A DNA stretch of 64,000 bases from JAJTHC01 sp044348005 (GTDB lineage Bacteria; Cyanobacteriota; Vampirovibrionia; Vampirovibrionales; JAJTHC01), in contig JBIKTR010000007.1 in NCBI GenBank assembly GCA_044348005.1, positions 40,230 through 104,229 on the forward strand. Direction: 5' to 3'. Each line of letters begins with the position of its first letter. Position 1 is the first letter of the stretch. Made by a program: the position numbers and the translations under genes. The notes below the pieces were generated by a model. The model saw only the letters and a program-made list of their open reading frames with translations. It had not been told where the DNA came from and ran no database searches. This document shows positions 15,956 through 25,519 of the stretch, in pieces.

Positions 15956-18900
15956 ATGGTTTCCGCACCACTGCCCGCTTCTTCTGAAAGTCCCCATTCT
16001 AAATTACAGCACAGCTTGGCCACGGCGTATTGGATGCATCGCATCCAAGGTCATCACGATGTGCATGCCCTATGGCACCCCTCAAAAAAAGCAGGCAAAA
16101 AAGTCCTCCCCCTTCATTTAGAACACTTGCAAACGGCCACGGCCAAAGCCACCTTCTTGAAAGTAATGCTGAATGAAACACACGCCCCTATTGTGGTGAT
16201 TTGCCCCGATGCCCCGAGTGTTTTAAACATTTACGCCGCACTTGAACCCTGCTTTCAAAGTAGCTTTGCCTTTCAAGAACAAGTGCATCGTTACCCCACT
16301 GATGTGTTTTCTCCGTATGACATGACCCGTATTCCTTGCCCCGTGTTGAACGAACATTATGCGTTTTTGCATGACTTAAAAGAAGAAAAGCCCGGCATTT
16401 ATCTCGTTCAAGCCCGAAACTTAATCCCCACTTTCCCGAGCTTAAACTACCTTCAACAAGAAGGGCTTAGCCTTAAAGAAGGCGATGAACAAGACCTTGA
16501 AGATGCGGTTGAACGCTTAATGGCCATGGGCTACACGCCCAAAAACTTGGTGCAAACGGTGGGTGAGTTTTCTCGTCGAGGCGATTTACTAGACATTTAC
16601 CCCGTGAACGCCTCTCCTGTGAGGATTTCCTTTTTTGGGGATAGCGTGGAAAATATCAGACTCATGGATGTAGAAACCCAGCGTTCGGTTGAAAAAATAG
16701 CCAGCGTCCACGTTTTTCCGATCGACACCCTCGTTTTAACCCCAGAACGTAAGGCGCAACTGGAAACCATTTTACTAAAGGCGTTAAAGGTCCATTCCAA
16801 AAAAGTCGATGACAAAACGACCGTAGACGGCTTGGCCGAAAATATCAAACAACAGCTCCAAAGCATTGAACAAGGGGTGGTGCCAGATGATTTAAATTAT
16901 TATGCTCCATTCTTCCAAGTGCCGTTTGACCATTTAATGCAATACTTAAGCCCTTCATCCATTTTGGTGTTGGACGATTGGCAAGACGCCCAAACGCAAC
17001 TGGAACATTTGGACGAGAGATTTAGGTCGCAATATGACAAAGGCATCGCCCAAGGGCATTTGCTCGATTTAGGCACAAAAGTAGGGCAATACCCTTTACA
17101 TGCTTGCGCCCAAGTCATTAGCCATGCTGTGCATCACCCACTTTCGCATCGCTTGATTTATACGTACGCGCACCATGCGTGTATGCCTGAAGCCAGTCAA
17201 AACAAGCAAGCAAAAACGACGTTTGAAAATCCTTTAAAAGCCGAAGTGGTGCCTCGTTTTCAAGCCAAACTCAATGAAGCCATTGCGGCGATGAAAACGT
17301 GGCGACAAAACGGTATTCAACTCTGGGTTTCTACGGATTACCCCCAGCGTCTGCTGGATTTGTGTCGTGAAGCGGATTTACCCACTCAGTATTGGGCGGA
17401 CCTCTACGATCCTGAAAATCCTGTTCAAGAAGCCAAATTACACAAAAACCTCGACGGCTTAGATGTGATTATTTGTAAGACCGCCTTGAATGACGGGGTT
17501 TATTTTCCCCACCTTGAAATGATGTATCTTACAGATGCCGAGTTGTTTGGACGCGGGCGAGTGCGCCGAACCCAAAGCGAACGTCAAAACAAGCACAAGC
17601 GCGATCAAGACCGCGCCATTAGTTCTCTTTCTGATCTCAAACCCAATGACTATGTGGTGCACCATAAGCATGGCATCGGTCAATTTGTGGAACTTAAGCA
17701 AATCGTCCTAGAAACAGAAAAACGTGAATACCTAGAAATTCAGTATCGAGGCAACGACCGACTCTTTTTACCCGTGGAACAGTTGCACCTGCTGGCACGT
17801 TTTAACGGCACGGGTGATGTCAAGCCAGTTCTTTCTAAAATGGGGGGGGCTGAATGGCGACGGGTCACCGCAAAAGTCAAAAATTCGATTCAAAATATCG
17901 CCAATGAACTGGTGGCGTTGTACAAAGCCCGTCAAGAAGTCAAAGGCATTAGCTTTGAACCCGACACCCCATGGCAAGTGGAAATGGAAGAGGCCTTTCC
18001 CTTTGAAGAAACGCCTGATCAATGGAAGGCGATTTTAGACACCAAGAAAGACATGGAACATCACCAGCCGATGGACAGGCTCATTTGCGGAGATGTTGGC
18101 TTTGGAAAAACCGAAGTGGCGTTGCGTGCCTTGTTTAAATGCGTCATGTCAGGCAAGCAATCGGCTTTTTTAGTGCCTACCACAATTTTGGCTCAACAGC
18201 ATTTCAATACCGTTTCTGAACGATTGGCGCCGTGGGGAGTGCGGGTGGGTTTGTTGTCTCGCTTTAAAACACCCCGTGAACAAAAAGAAACCTTGCTTAA
18301 AATGAAGGCGGGCGAAATTGATATTTTGGTTGGCACGCACCGATTGCTTCAAAAGGATATTGTCTTCAAAGATTTGGGCTTACTGGTTATTGATGAAGAG
18401 CATCGCTTTGGGGTGGCTCACAAGGAACGTATTAAGCAAATGCGCACCAATGTGGATGTTTTAAGCATGTCGGCCACTCCTATACCGCGCACCTTGCACA
18501 TGTCGCTTTCTGGCGTGCGTGAAATGAGTCTCATCAATACTGCCCCAGTCAACCGCCTGCCTGTTCAAACACGGGTGGGGGGATTTAACCCTGCTCAACT
18601 TCGTATGGCGATTCTGCATGAACTGGATCGAGGGGGGCAGATTTACTACCTTCACAACCGTGTGCAAAGTATTTATGATCGTTGTGTTGAACTGGAAAAA
18701 ATTGTGCCTGAAGCTCGGGTGCGTGTCGCCCATGGGCAGATGCCTCCGAATGAGCTGGAAACCGCCATGTTGGATTTTGCCAATAAGCAGTTTGATATTT
18801 TGGTTGCCACGACCATTATTGAAAGTGGGGTGGATATTCCCAACGCCAATACGTTAATCATTGACGATGCGGACCGTTACGGCCTTGCTCAGTTGTACCA

Positions 18901-19849
18901 AATCCGTGGAAGGGTGGGGCGAAGTGATGTACAAGCCTACGCTTATTTGTATCACGATCCTGACAAGCTCCTCACAGAAGACGCCAAAAACCGTCTGCGG
19001 GCTATTCGAGAGTTCACCGCCTTAGGCAGTGGTTACCAAATCGCCATGCGAGACATGGAAATTCGTGGCGTAGGAAATCTTCTTGGCGCTGAACAACACG
19101 GCCATATGATGCAAATCGGGTTTGAAATGTATTGTGAATTATTGAATCAAGCGGTAGAAGCGGCTCACAAAGGCGAACGCCTTGAAGAACAGAGCCAAGA
19201 ACCTGCCGTCATTGATTTAAACGTCACGGCCTTTATCCCTGAAACTTATGTGGGTAGCCGAGACGTTAAACTGCAAGAATACCGTCGCTTAGCTGCTGCC
19301 AAGAGCGAAACGCAGTTGGATTTAATCGTCGCTGAATGGCAAGATCGCTTTGGCAAGGTGCCTGCGCCTGCCAAGCAGTTGGTGCATTTGGCTCGCTTGC
19401 GGGTGCAATCGACTGAATTGGAGATTCCTTTGGTGCGAAGTGATGAAGAACAGCTTAAAATTAGCGTTTCCTACGGCCTAAAACAATGGATGCACTTACA
19501 ACAGATTCTGCCCACAGGCATGGCGTCTAAATTAAGATGGGTAGCTCCCGCCAAATCAAACGAAGGCCACAGTTTTTCCACCTTGCACTACAAACACATG
19601 GGGGCCAGTGGCGAACGCTTATTGCAGTTTGTGACTGAACTGTTTAGGGCTTTATTGGACTTAAAGAAAACAGGCCAGATCCAAGAAGCGGTGGAGGCTT
19701 CCATCCCCCAGGAACGCTACACGGGGGCGAGAACGTCTGTTAAAACCACTACTGTGGAAGAATCTAAGTCTCAAGCCAATCGAAATAAATCACTGGCTGA
19801 ATCTGAAGCGCGCACCGCGGCTCGTTTTCGTTCCCTGCGTGGCTATTAG
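15956..19849 (+). CDS. mfd: Transcription-repair coupling factor
   Basis: Mfd displaces RNA polymerase stalled at lesions and recruits UvrA. The 1297-residue protein shows a UvrB-like N-terminal module (GEFSRRGDLLDIYPV near residue 210), a CarD-like RNA-polymerase interaction domain (NDYVVHHKHGIGQFVEL near 563), and RecG-like helicase motors. These have Walker A ICGDVGFGKTEVALRA near 710, LVIDEEHRFGVAHKE near 812, SATPIPRTLH near 840 and VGRSDVQAYAYL near 990. A C-terminal UvrA-inhibitory domain follows. It is somewhat longer than the usual ~1150 residues owing to N- and C-terminal extensions. The stop codon overlaps that of the convergent radical SAM gene by 4 bases. Confidence 0.97.
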   Translation: MVSAPLPASSESPHSKLQHSLATAYWMHRIQGHHDVHALWHPSKKAGKKVLPLHLEHLQTATAKATFLKVMLNETHAPIVVICPDAPSVLNIYAALEPCFQSSFAFQEQVHRYPTDVFSPYDMTRIPCPVLNEHYAFLHDLKEEKPGIYLVQARNLIPTFPSLNYLQQEGLSLKEGDEQDLEDAVERLMAMGYTPKNLVQTVGEFSRRGDLLDIYPVNASPVRISFFGDSVENIRLMDVETQRSVEKIASVHVFPIDTLVLTPERKAQLETILLKALKVHSKKVDDKTTVDGLAENIKQQLQSIEQGVVPDDLNYYAPFFQVPFDHLMQYLSPSSILVLDDWQDAQTQLEHLDERFRSQYDKGIAQGHLLDLGTKVGQYPLHACAQVISHAVHHPLSHRLIYTYAHHACMPEASQNKQAKTTFENPLKAEVVPRFQAKLNEAIAAMKTWRQNGIQLWVSTDYPQRLLDLCREADLPTQYWADLYDPENPVQEAKLHKNLDGLDVIICKTALNDGVYFPHLEMMYLTDAELFGRGRVRRTQSERQNKHKRDQDRAISSLSDLKPNDYVVHHKHGIGQFVELKQIVLETEKREYLEIQYRGNDRLFLPVEQLHLLARFNGTGDVKPVLSKMGGAEWRRVTAKVKNSIQNIANELVALYKARQEVKGISFEPDTPWQVEMEEAFPFEETPDQWKAILDTKKDMEHHQPMDRLICGDVGFGKTEVALRALFKCVMSGKQSAFLVPTTILAQQHFNTVSERLAPWGVRVGLLSRFKTPREQKETLLKMKAGEIDILVGTHRLLQKDIVFKDLGLLVIDEEHRFGVAHKERIKQMRTNVDVLSMSATPIPRTLHMSLSGVREMSLINTAPVNRLPVQTRVGGFNPAQLRMAILHELDRGGQIYYLHNRVQSIYDRCVELEKIVPEARVRVAHGQMPPNELETAMLDFANKQFDILVATTIIESGVDIPNANTLIIDDADRYGLAQLYQIRGRVGRSDVQAYAYLYHDPDKLLTEDAKNRLRAIREFTALGSGYQIAMRDMEIRGVGNLLGAEQHGHMMQIGFEMYCELLNQAVEAAHKGERLEEQSQEPAVIDLNVTAFIPETYVGSRDVKLQEYRRLAAAKSETQLDLIVAEWQDRFGKVPAPAKQLVHLARLRVQSTELEIPLVRSDEEQLKISVSYGLKQWMHLQQILPTGMASKLRWVAPAKSNEGHSFSTLHYKHMGASGERLLQFVTELFRALLDLKKTGQIQEAVEASIPQERYTGARTSVKTTTVEESKSQANRNKSLAESEARTAARFRSLRGY

Positions 19850-20673
19850 CGATAAATCGAAATCAGAGGGATGCGTCCTTGTGTGGCGTCACCAAAAAGC
19901 GACTCAATGCGTTGAGCCTCGTCTTCACTAATCGTCTTCAACACACGACTTTCCACAATCGCTTCTCCATGGTTCCCCCGATTTTCCACCAGCCAGCTCA
20001 TGGGGTAAGGTCGCTTGGGCGTATTGAGCTGAATCTCGTCTAAATCCAAATCCTTCACCAGCTCAACCAAGGCATCCACATCGTCGTGATTGGTGGGCAT
20101 AAACATACATTGCAAAGAAAGCTTGCCGTCATACGACTGACGCAAAGCCTTAATCCCTGAGACAATCGACGCCATATCAATGCCCGCCACAGGACGGTTC
20201 ATCCGCTGTAAAACGGCATCGCTCGCCGCATCGAGCTTACACGCCACGTGATCCGCATAGTGGAGATCTGCTCGTACCGCAGGGTCGTTCAACAACGTCG
20301 CATTGGTTAAAACCGTACTGGGTTTCGCCGTATATTCACGAATCACTTGCAACACTTCCCCAAGATTCAAAGCGAGCGTGGGTTCGCCGTTGCCTGAAAT
20401 GGTTACCAAATCGGCTTTTTCCCAGTCGCTTAAACGTAAATCACGCTCCACCTTTTCAGTCGGTACATAGATTTTACGTTCCGCCGTCTTCACCTGAATA
20501 TCGCCTAGTTGACAGTACACGCAATTAAAGGAGCAAATCGAATGATTCAAGAGCAAATCCACCCCCAAGCTTGAACCCAATCGCCAGCTTTTTACAGGCC
20601 CGTAAATGCAAGAAGGCCCCGATTCTACAGCGTCAAAATCCACTAAGTTTGTTTGAATAGGATGGCGGGACAT
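19846..20673 (-). CDS. Radical SAM protein (COG0731-like)
   Basis: The 275-residue protein contains the radical SAM cluster motif CSFNCVYC (Cx3Cx2C) near residue 47, followed by the GNGEPTLALN (GGE-type) motif near 95 and a later LKDLDLDEIQLNTPKRP segment. The context GVDLLLNHSICSFNCVYCQLG is typical of the COG0731 family, whose characterised archaeal relative Taw1 acts in wyosine tRNA modification; bacterial members are mostly uncharacterised. It probably binds a 4Fe-4S cluster and SAM, and its substrate is unknown. It is divergent from dapB, with the two start codons 74 bases apart, and convergent with mfd. Confidence 0.85.
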   Translation of the reverse strand: MSRHPIQTNLVDFDAVESGPSCIYGPVKSWRLGSSLGVDLLLNHSICSFNCVYCQLGDIQVKTAERKIYVPTEKVERDLRLSDWEKADLVTISGNGEPTLALNLGEVLQVIREYTAKPSTVLTNATLLNDPAVRADLHYADHVACKLDAASDAVLQRMNRPVAGIDMASIVSGIKALRQSYDGKLSLQCMFMPTNHDDVDALVELVKDLDLDEIQLNTPKRPYPMSWLVENRGNHGEAIVESRVLKTISEDEAQRIESLFGDATQGRIPLISIYR

Positions 20674-20702
20674 GAAAGACCTCCTTTGCTCGGATGTGTT
20701 TA

Positions 20703-20711
20703 TGCTAACAT
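20703..20711. promoter_or_regulatory. Near-symmetric -10 region between divergent genes
   Basis: TATGCTAACATAA is close to palindromic: it reads as TGCTAACAT toward dapB and TGTTAGCAT toward the radical SAM gene, so both divergent transcripts may use the same site. A similar sequence (TATGCTAACGTAAAG) lies upstream of aspA at about 5366. Confidence 0.4.
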
Positions 20712-20747
20712 AAAGTCATTCAAACTTCAAAGAAAGGAAACGTTGCC

Positions 20748-21548
20748 ATGAACGTGGAATACATTCTAATTGCAGGCGCCAGCGGTAAAATGGGCATGCC
20801 CTTTGTGGCCACGTGCTTAGATGATGACGCCCTGTGCTTGGTGGCGACGACGAGCCGTCGTTTGGCGGGGACGAAACTCCATCCGCAAGCAGATGTTCAG
20901 GCTTATACCACGGTCGAAGAGGCGATTGCTCATGCCACGCATGCGCCGACGGTCGGGGTGGAGTTGACGCACCCAAGCACGGTGTATGCCAACGTGCTTG
21001 CGATGATTGAAGCCGGTATTGCCCCTGTAATTGGGGCCACTGGCTTAAGTCCAGCACAAGAAAAAGAAATTGACGCCCAACTTAAGGCAAAAAAACTGGC
21101 GGGCTTGCTGGTGCCCAATTTTTCGATTGGGGCGGTGTTGATGATGCGTTTTGCGGCAGAAGCGAGTCGTTATTTTGACCATGCTGAAATCATTGAACTT
21201 CACCACAATCAAAAAGCAGACGCTCCGAGTGGTACGAGCCTTCGTACGGTTGAAATGATGCAAGCCGTGCGTCCTGATTTTGGTGGAACCAATGGCGTGG
21301 AACATGAAACGCTTACAGGAGCCAGAGGCGCCACGTCTAAAGGGAACATCCACGTTCATTCGGTTCGCCTACCGGGGTTGGTGGCTCATCAAGAAGTGTT
21401 GTTTGGCGACATGGGGCAAATGCTCAGTCTTCGGCATGACAGCTTTAACCGTTCATGCTTTATGGCAGGCATTGCCTTGTGTTGTAAAAAAGTACGCTTG
21501 CTTGAAAGTGGCTTACACCACGGTTTAGAAACCGTTCTTTCGCTTTAG
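20748..21548 (+). CDS. dapB: 4-hydroxy-tetrahydrodipicolinate reductase
   Basis: DapB reduces hydroxy-tetrahydrodipicolinate with NAD(P)H in the lysine/meso-diaminopimelate pathway. The 266-residue protein has the nucleotide-binding loop ILIAGASGKMGMPFV at the N-terminus, IGATGLSPAQ near residue 97, NFSIGAVLMMRFA near 123 and the catalytic segment ELHHNQKADAPSGTSLRT near 149, which includes the His and Lys of the active site. Length is standard. AAAGGAAA precedes the ATG. Its 3' end overlaps the convergent clpX gene by 4 bases. Confidence 0.96.
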   Translation: MNVEYILIAGASGKMGMPFVATCLDDDALCLVATTSRRLAGTKLHPQADVQAYTTVEEAIAHATHAPTVGVELTHPSTVYANVLAMIEAGIAPVIGATGLSPAQEKEIDAQLKAKKLAGLLVPNFSIGAVLMMRFAAEASRYFDHAEIIELHHNQKADAPSGTSLRTVEMMQAVRPDFGGTNGVEHETLTGARGATSKGNIHVHSVRLPGLVAHQEVLFGDMGQMLSLRHDSFNRSCFMAGIALCCKKVRLLESGLHHGLETVLSL

Positions 21549-22909
21549 GAAGCCACCTTGTCTGTCGCCGCTTTTTCTTCGGGCGCTGAAACTTCTTCAG
21601 GGGTGTTCACCACTTTTAAAATGGTTTTTTGTTTCACCATTTCAGGGGTAATGTGAACCGAGGTTAAATCTTTACGGCTGGGGGCTTCATACATGAAGTC
21701 TAACATAATTTCTTCCACGATCGAACGCAAGGCCCTGGCCCCCGTCTTACGTTTGGCGGCTTCTTGCGCAATGGCTTTGGCCGTGTCTTCTTGAAAAGTC
21801 AACGCAATGCCATCCATCGCCAAGAGTTCTTGGTACTGCTTGAATAACGCACTTTTAGGTTCGGTGAGAATACGGATCAAGGCTTCTTCATCCAAAGGTT
21901 CTAAAATGGCCAAGATAGGCACTCGGCCCGTAAACTCAGGAATTAACCCAAACTTCACCAAGTCATCGGGTTCGGTTTTCTTGAGGAGTTTGGCATTTTC
22001 CAAATCATTTTCATAGGCCGTTTTAGGGGCTTTTTTCACTTCGCTACCAAAGCCAATTTTACTGGTGGCTTCCACGCGACGGGCGACGATTTTTTCCAAC
22101 CCATCAAAGGCTCCCCCACAAATAAACAAAATGTTATGCGTGTTGATTTGAATAAACTCTTGGTGCGGATGCTTACGTCCCCCTTGAGGTGGGACATTGG
22201 CGGTGGTGCCTTCAATCATTTTTAGCAAGGCTTGTTGTACTCCTTCACCCGAAACGTCTCGCGTGATACTGGGATTTTCGCTTTTACGAGAAATTTTGTC
22301 GATTTCGTCAATGTAAATAATGCCTCGTTCCGCTTTAGCAGGATCATAATCGGCGGCTTGGTACAAGCGCAGTAAGATATTTTCAACATCATCGCCCACA
22401 TAGCCGGCTTCAGTCAGGGTGGTGGCATCTGCAACAGCAAAGGGAACGTCTAAGTATTTCGCGAGTGTTTGAGCCAACAAGGTTTTCCCGCTTCCTGTGG
22501 GGCCAATAAGCATGATGTTTGATTTTGAAATTTCGACTTCTGAAGTCGATTCAGTGTCTTGTTTCTGTTTAACCGCGTAGTTAATGCGTTTATAGTGATT
22601 GTACACCGCCACAGACAAGATCTTCTTCGCTTCTTCTTGACCAATGATGTGTTCATCCAACAACGCTTTGAGTTCTTTGGGCGTGGGCAGGTTTTCAATC
22701 ATGGTCAAGGCGGTTTCTGGGGCATTGGGATCTTTTTGAACCGCTTGAGTCTTGGCAAATTCGAGGAACTCTTCTGCTAAAATATCGTTGCACAATTCCA
22801 CACATTCATCACAAATAAAGACTTCAGGGCCTGCAATGAGTTTTTTGACTTGGTCTTGTGTTTTACCACAGAATGAACATTTTAAGCGAGTTTCTTCTGA
22901 TTTTGACAT
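21545..22909 (-). CDS. clpX: ATP-dependent Clp protease ATP-binding subunit ClpX
   Basis: ClpX unfolds proteins and feeds them to ClpP. The 454-residue protein has the N-terminal C4 zinc-binding domain (CSFCGK ... CDECVELC, residues 11-41), Walker A GPTGSGKTLLAQTLA near 131, Walker B IIYIDEIDKI near 197, the pore loop GYVGDD near 166, and sensor regions through EFTGRVPILAIL near 329. All are canonical. It follows clpP on the same strand, but a hairpin terminator lies between them, so clpX may be expressed partly on its own. The C-terminus has a short Glu/Ala-rich tail. Confidence 0.98.
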   Translation of the reverse strand: MSKSEETRLKCSFCGKTQDQVKKLIAGPEVFICDECVELCNDILAEEFLEFAKTQAVQKDPNAPETALTMIENLPTPKELKALLDEHIIGQEEAKKILSVAVYNHYKRINYAVKQKQDTESTSEVEISKSNIMLIGPTGSGKTLLAQTLAKYLDVPFAVADATTLTEAGYVGDDVENILLRLYQAADYDPAKAERGIIYIDEIDKISRKSENPSITRDVSGEGVQQALLKMIEGTTANVPPQGGRKHPHQEFIQINTHNILFICGGAFDGLEKIVARRVEATSKIGFGSEVKKAPKTAYENDLENAKLLKKTEPDDLVKFGLIPEFTGRVPILAILEPLDEEALIRILTEPKSALFKQYQELLAMDGIALTFQEDTAKAIAQEAAKRKTGARALRSIVEEIMLDFMYEAPSRKDLTSVHITPEMVKQKTILKVVNTPEEVSAPEEKAATDKVAS

Positions 22910-22942
22910 AGGGGGTGGAACTCCTGCTCCTTAAACAATAAT

Positions 22943-22975
22943 AAAGACTGGAATGGTGTTTGAATTCCAGTCTTT
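22943..22975 (-). terminator. Hairpin between clpP and clpX
   Basis: A 12-bp perfect stem (AAAGACTGGAAT / ATTCCAGTCTTT) has a 9-base loop. Read on the minus strand it follows the clpP stop and is trailed by a moderately T-rich stretch (ATTATTGTTT), so it probably terminates or attenuates clpP transcription before clpX. Confidence 0.7.
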
Positions 22976-23026
22976 GTTGGCCTTGTATGAATCAAACGCA
23001 TCATCACGTCCTTCAATCAAGACGAC

Positions 23027-23638
23027 CTAAAGCTTGGTAATGACTTTGTCAATCATGCCGTACGCAACGGCTTCTTCAGGGGTCATAAAGTAATCACGAT
23101 CCGTGTCTTGTTCGATTTTTTGAATCGACTGCCCCGAATGTGACGCCATAAGTTGATTTAAGGTACGTTTTAAACGACCAATTTCAGCCGCTTGAATTTC
23201 AATATCGGACGACTGACCTTGAGCCCCCCCCCATGGCTGGTGAATCATAATACGGGCATGAGGCAACGCCATCCGCTTGCCTTTTTCTCCGCCAGAAAGC
23301 AGAAAAGCACCCATTGAACAGGCTTGACCCAAACATATGGTGGAAACATTCGCACGCACATGCTTCATGGTGTCGTAAATCGCCAAGCCCGCAGTAACAC
23401 TACCACCGGGGGAGTTGATGTAGAGCATAATGTCTTTTTCAGGGTTTTCAGAATCGAGCAACAGTAGTTGAGCGATAATGACATTGGCGACGTTATCGTC
23501 CACCCCTGTGCCTAAGAAAATAATACGTTCACGCAACAAGCGGGAAAAAATATCAAAAGAGCGCTCTCCACGACTGGACTGCTCAATGACCATAGGAATT
23601 AGAGCCATTTGCTCTTGAAAGTTAGACATCATCATCAC
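23027..23638 (-). CDS. clpP: ATP-dependent Clp protease proteolytic subunit
   Basis: ClpP is the barrel-forming serine protease that works with ClpX. The 203-residue protein carries the catalytic Ser in GQACSMGAFLLSGG near residue 104, the catalytic His in ARIMIHQPWGG near 127, and the downstream Asp in DTDRDYFM. The conserved YINSPGGSVTAGLAIYDTM segment is also present. Four start codons lie in a row (GTG at 23638 then three ATGs); AAGGAG at 23649-23654 fits the GTG best at 10 bases, but any of them is possible. A TGTTACAAT promoter element lies about 70 bases upstream, and tig is the next gene upstream. Confidence 0.97.
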   Translation of the reverse strand: MMMMSNFQEQMALIPMVIEQSSRGERSFDIFSRLLRERIIFLGTGVDDNVANVIIAQLLLLDSENPEKDIMLYINSPGGSVTAGLAIYDTMKHVRANVSTICLGQACSMGAFLLSGGEKGKRMALPHARIMIHQPWGGAQGQSSDIEIQAAEIGRLKRTLNQLMASHSGQSIQKIEQDTDRDYFMTPEEAVAYGMIDKVITKL

Positions 23639-23706
23639 GATTTCGTCTCTCCTTAAATCTCTTCTAAAACGTTAGACGCCTTAATCCTAATACAAATAAC
23701 TTCACT

Positions 23707-23715
23707 ATTGTAACA
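23707..23715 (-). promoter_or_regulatory. Extended -10 promoter for clpP
   Basis: On the minus strand the sequence reads TGTTACAAT, the same element as in front of the TonB-like gene and the DUF4127 gene. It lies in the gap between tig and clpP. Confidence 0.55.
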
Positions 23716-23774
23716 AAAAATTTGAATTAAGGCGACATCCCAACCCTTTTTCCCCCGCCTAAACGAAGCGCGGG

Positions 23775-25139
23775 TTATTCGGCAGGACTTGTCACTTCTT
23801 CAGTGGCTGAAACTTCATCAAGAGCAGGCACGACCTCTTCCTTGGGTTCTACCCAAGAAAAGGTGGCTTTTTCAAGCAAAAGATTCACCACTTTCTGCGC
23901 CAAGAGTTGATCCAACAAGGCTTGACTGCCATTGGGCTGATTCGAAAGTTGACGCAAAATGGAGCGTTCATCCGTTCCTTGAGCTTCTGCGATTTCAGCA
24001 ATTTGTTGATTGAAATCTTCTTCGCTAACAGTTACTTGATGCAACTTTGCAATTTCTGCAAAGGCAAGGCTTGTGCTAATACGCTGAATGGCTTCATTTT
24101 TAAAGCTTTCGCTCATTTCTTCTGTACGGGCTTGTAAAAATTCATTGAAGTTTAAGCCCTGTTGATTAAAACGTTGGCTCATGTCTTCAATAATGGATTC
24201 CACTTCGCGTTGAATCATGCCTTTAGGCAAGTCGATTTTTGTGGCCTGAACCAGAGCATCTACCACAGCGCGCTGCTTGCGGAAGGTTTCTTCCCGTTCA
24301 TTACGGGTTTGAATAGTTTTGGCTACATGTGCTTTTACGTCAGCAACGGTTTTAAACTCACCTAACTTTGGCGCTGTTTCATCACTTAGTTCTGGGGTTA
24401 CATAGTGTTTGATGGCCTGAATTTTAATTTCAAAACTCACGACTTGATCCGCCAATTTTGCATCAAAATAATCTTCAGGGAATTGGACATCGATACTAAA
24501 AGGCGCCCCCACTTCTTTACCGAGCAGTTGAACGGTAAAGGAATCTAGGAAGTTATTATTGCTTAAATCCAGTTCGAATTCTTCGGCTTTACCACCCGCG
24601 AATTCTTCACCATTTAAACGACCCGTAAAGTCTAGCACAATTACATCGGTACCTTCCACCACGTTACGATTCGTAACGGCTTGTAGGCTTGACATCCGTT
24701 CTAAAAGGGCTTGTATTTCTTTTTCTTCAGCATCGGCTATTGGGGTCAACTTTTCCACTTCAACAGAAAGCGCCAAGCCTTCAGGCAAATTCACCGTAGG
24801 GCGAATATCCACTTCAGCCACCAAGCGAATGCCGTCTTGCAAGTTGAACTCCAGTTCCACTAAACGAGGCTGGGCCACTACATCGAGCTTCTGTTCGCTA
24901 ATGACATCTGCAAAAACATAAGGCAAGTAACGATCCAGCGCTTCTTGTTTAATCACGTCTTCCCCGACGGTTTTTTCAATCATGCGAAGCGGGGCTTTGC
25001 CACGACGAAAGCCATGAATGTTCACGCGCTGCCCTACACGACGGCACGCTTTGTTAAACTCTTGCTGAGCTTGTTCAGCAGGCACATGAATCGTTAATTT
25101 AACCGCAGAAGATTCAATGGGTTGAAGTTCGACTTTCAT
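23775..25139 (-). CDS. tig: Trigger factor (ribosome-associated chaperone, PPIase)
   Basis: Trigger factor binds nascent chains at the ribosome exit. I use the ATG at 25139 because GGAAGGA lies 6 bases upstream; a TTG at 25154 overlaps that element. The 454-residue protein has the N-terminal ribosome-binding signature GFRRGKAPLRMIEK near residue 44, a central FKBP-like domain (VIVLDFTGRLNGEEFAGG near 155 and an FPEDY motif) and a helical C-terminal chaperone domain ending in an acidic tail. It heads the tig-clpP-clpX order found in many bacteria. Confidence 0.95.
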   Translation of the reverse strand: MKVELQPIESSAVKLTIHVPAEQAQQEFNKACRRVGQRVNIHGFRRGKAPLRMIEKTVGEDVIKQEALDRYLPYVFADVISEQKLDVVAQPRLVELEFNLQDGIRLVAEVDIRPTVNLPEGLALSVEVEKLTPIADAEEKEIQALLERMSSLQAVTNRNVVEGTDVIVLDFTGRLNGEEFAGGKAEEFELDLSNNNFLDSFTVQLLGKEVGAPFSIDVQFPEDYFDAKLADQVVSFEIKIQAIKHYVTPELSDETAPKLGEFKTVADVKAHVAKTIQTRNEREETFRKQRAVVDALVQATKIDLPKGMIQREVESIIEDMSQRFNQQGLNFNEFLQARTEEMSESFKNEAIQRISTSLAFAEIAKLHQVTVSEEDFNQQIAEIAEAQGTDERSILRQLSNQPNGSQALLDQLLAQKVVNLLLEKATFSWVEPKEEVVPALDEVSATEEVTSPAE

Positions 25140-25222
25140 TATAATTCCTTCCAAAACGTGCAGGACGCCTTAACCAATAAATACTTTACGAATAGCATAG
25201 CACAAATACTTATTTTAGGAAT

Positions 25223-25278
25223 AGTTTTGTACTGAGCGACGTTGTTTTTTAGAACTCTCTAAAGCCTTCTACAAAACT
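25223..25278. repeat. Inverted repeat upstream of tig
   Basis: AGTTTTGTA at 25223 pairs with TACAAAACT at 25270, with an inner TTTAGA / TCTAAA pair. It lies between tRNA-Gly and tig, in the region where the tig promoter should be, and could be a regulatory hairpin or operator. Confidence 0.35.
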
Positions 25279-25300
25279 GTAAAAAGTAAATATAAAAATA

Positions 25301-25372
25301 AGCGGGAGACGAGGCTCGAACTCGCGACATCTTCCTTGGCAAGGAAGCATTCTACCACTGAATTACTCCCGC
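25301..25372 (-). tRNA. tRNA-Gly (anticodon GCC)
   Basis: Reverse-complemented, the sequence folds as a cloverleaf. The acceptor stem is GCGGGAG / CTCCCGC with discriminator T. The D-arm is AATTCAGTGGTAGAAT, and the anticodon stem CTTCC / GGAAG surrounds TTGCCAA, giving GCC. The T-arm contains GTTCGAGCC. The 72-nt gene does not encode the CCA end. Confidence 0.96.
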
Positions 25373-25519
25373 TTATATAAGCGTTATATTTAATTGTTAA
25401 ACAACGATTGAAAAAAGGTGTATTTCTTTCAACACCTATTAGTTTATCTAATCAATCAAAATGTGCAAGCTTTTTTTGAAAGCGTCGCTCACAAAAAAAA
25501 CCACTTCATAGTGCCTGTG

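Noticed and set aside
22943..22975. Attachment site or repeat element
   Set aside because: The perfect stem with a short loop just after clpP is better explained as a terminator.
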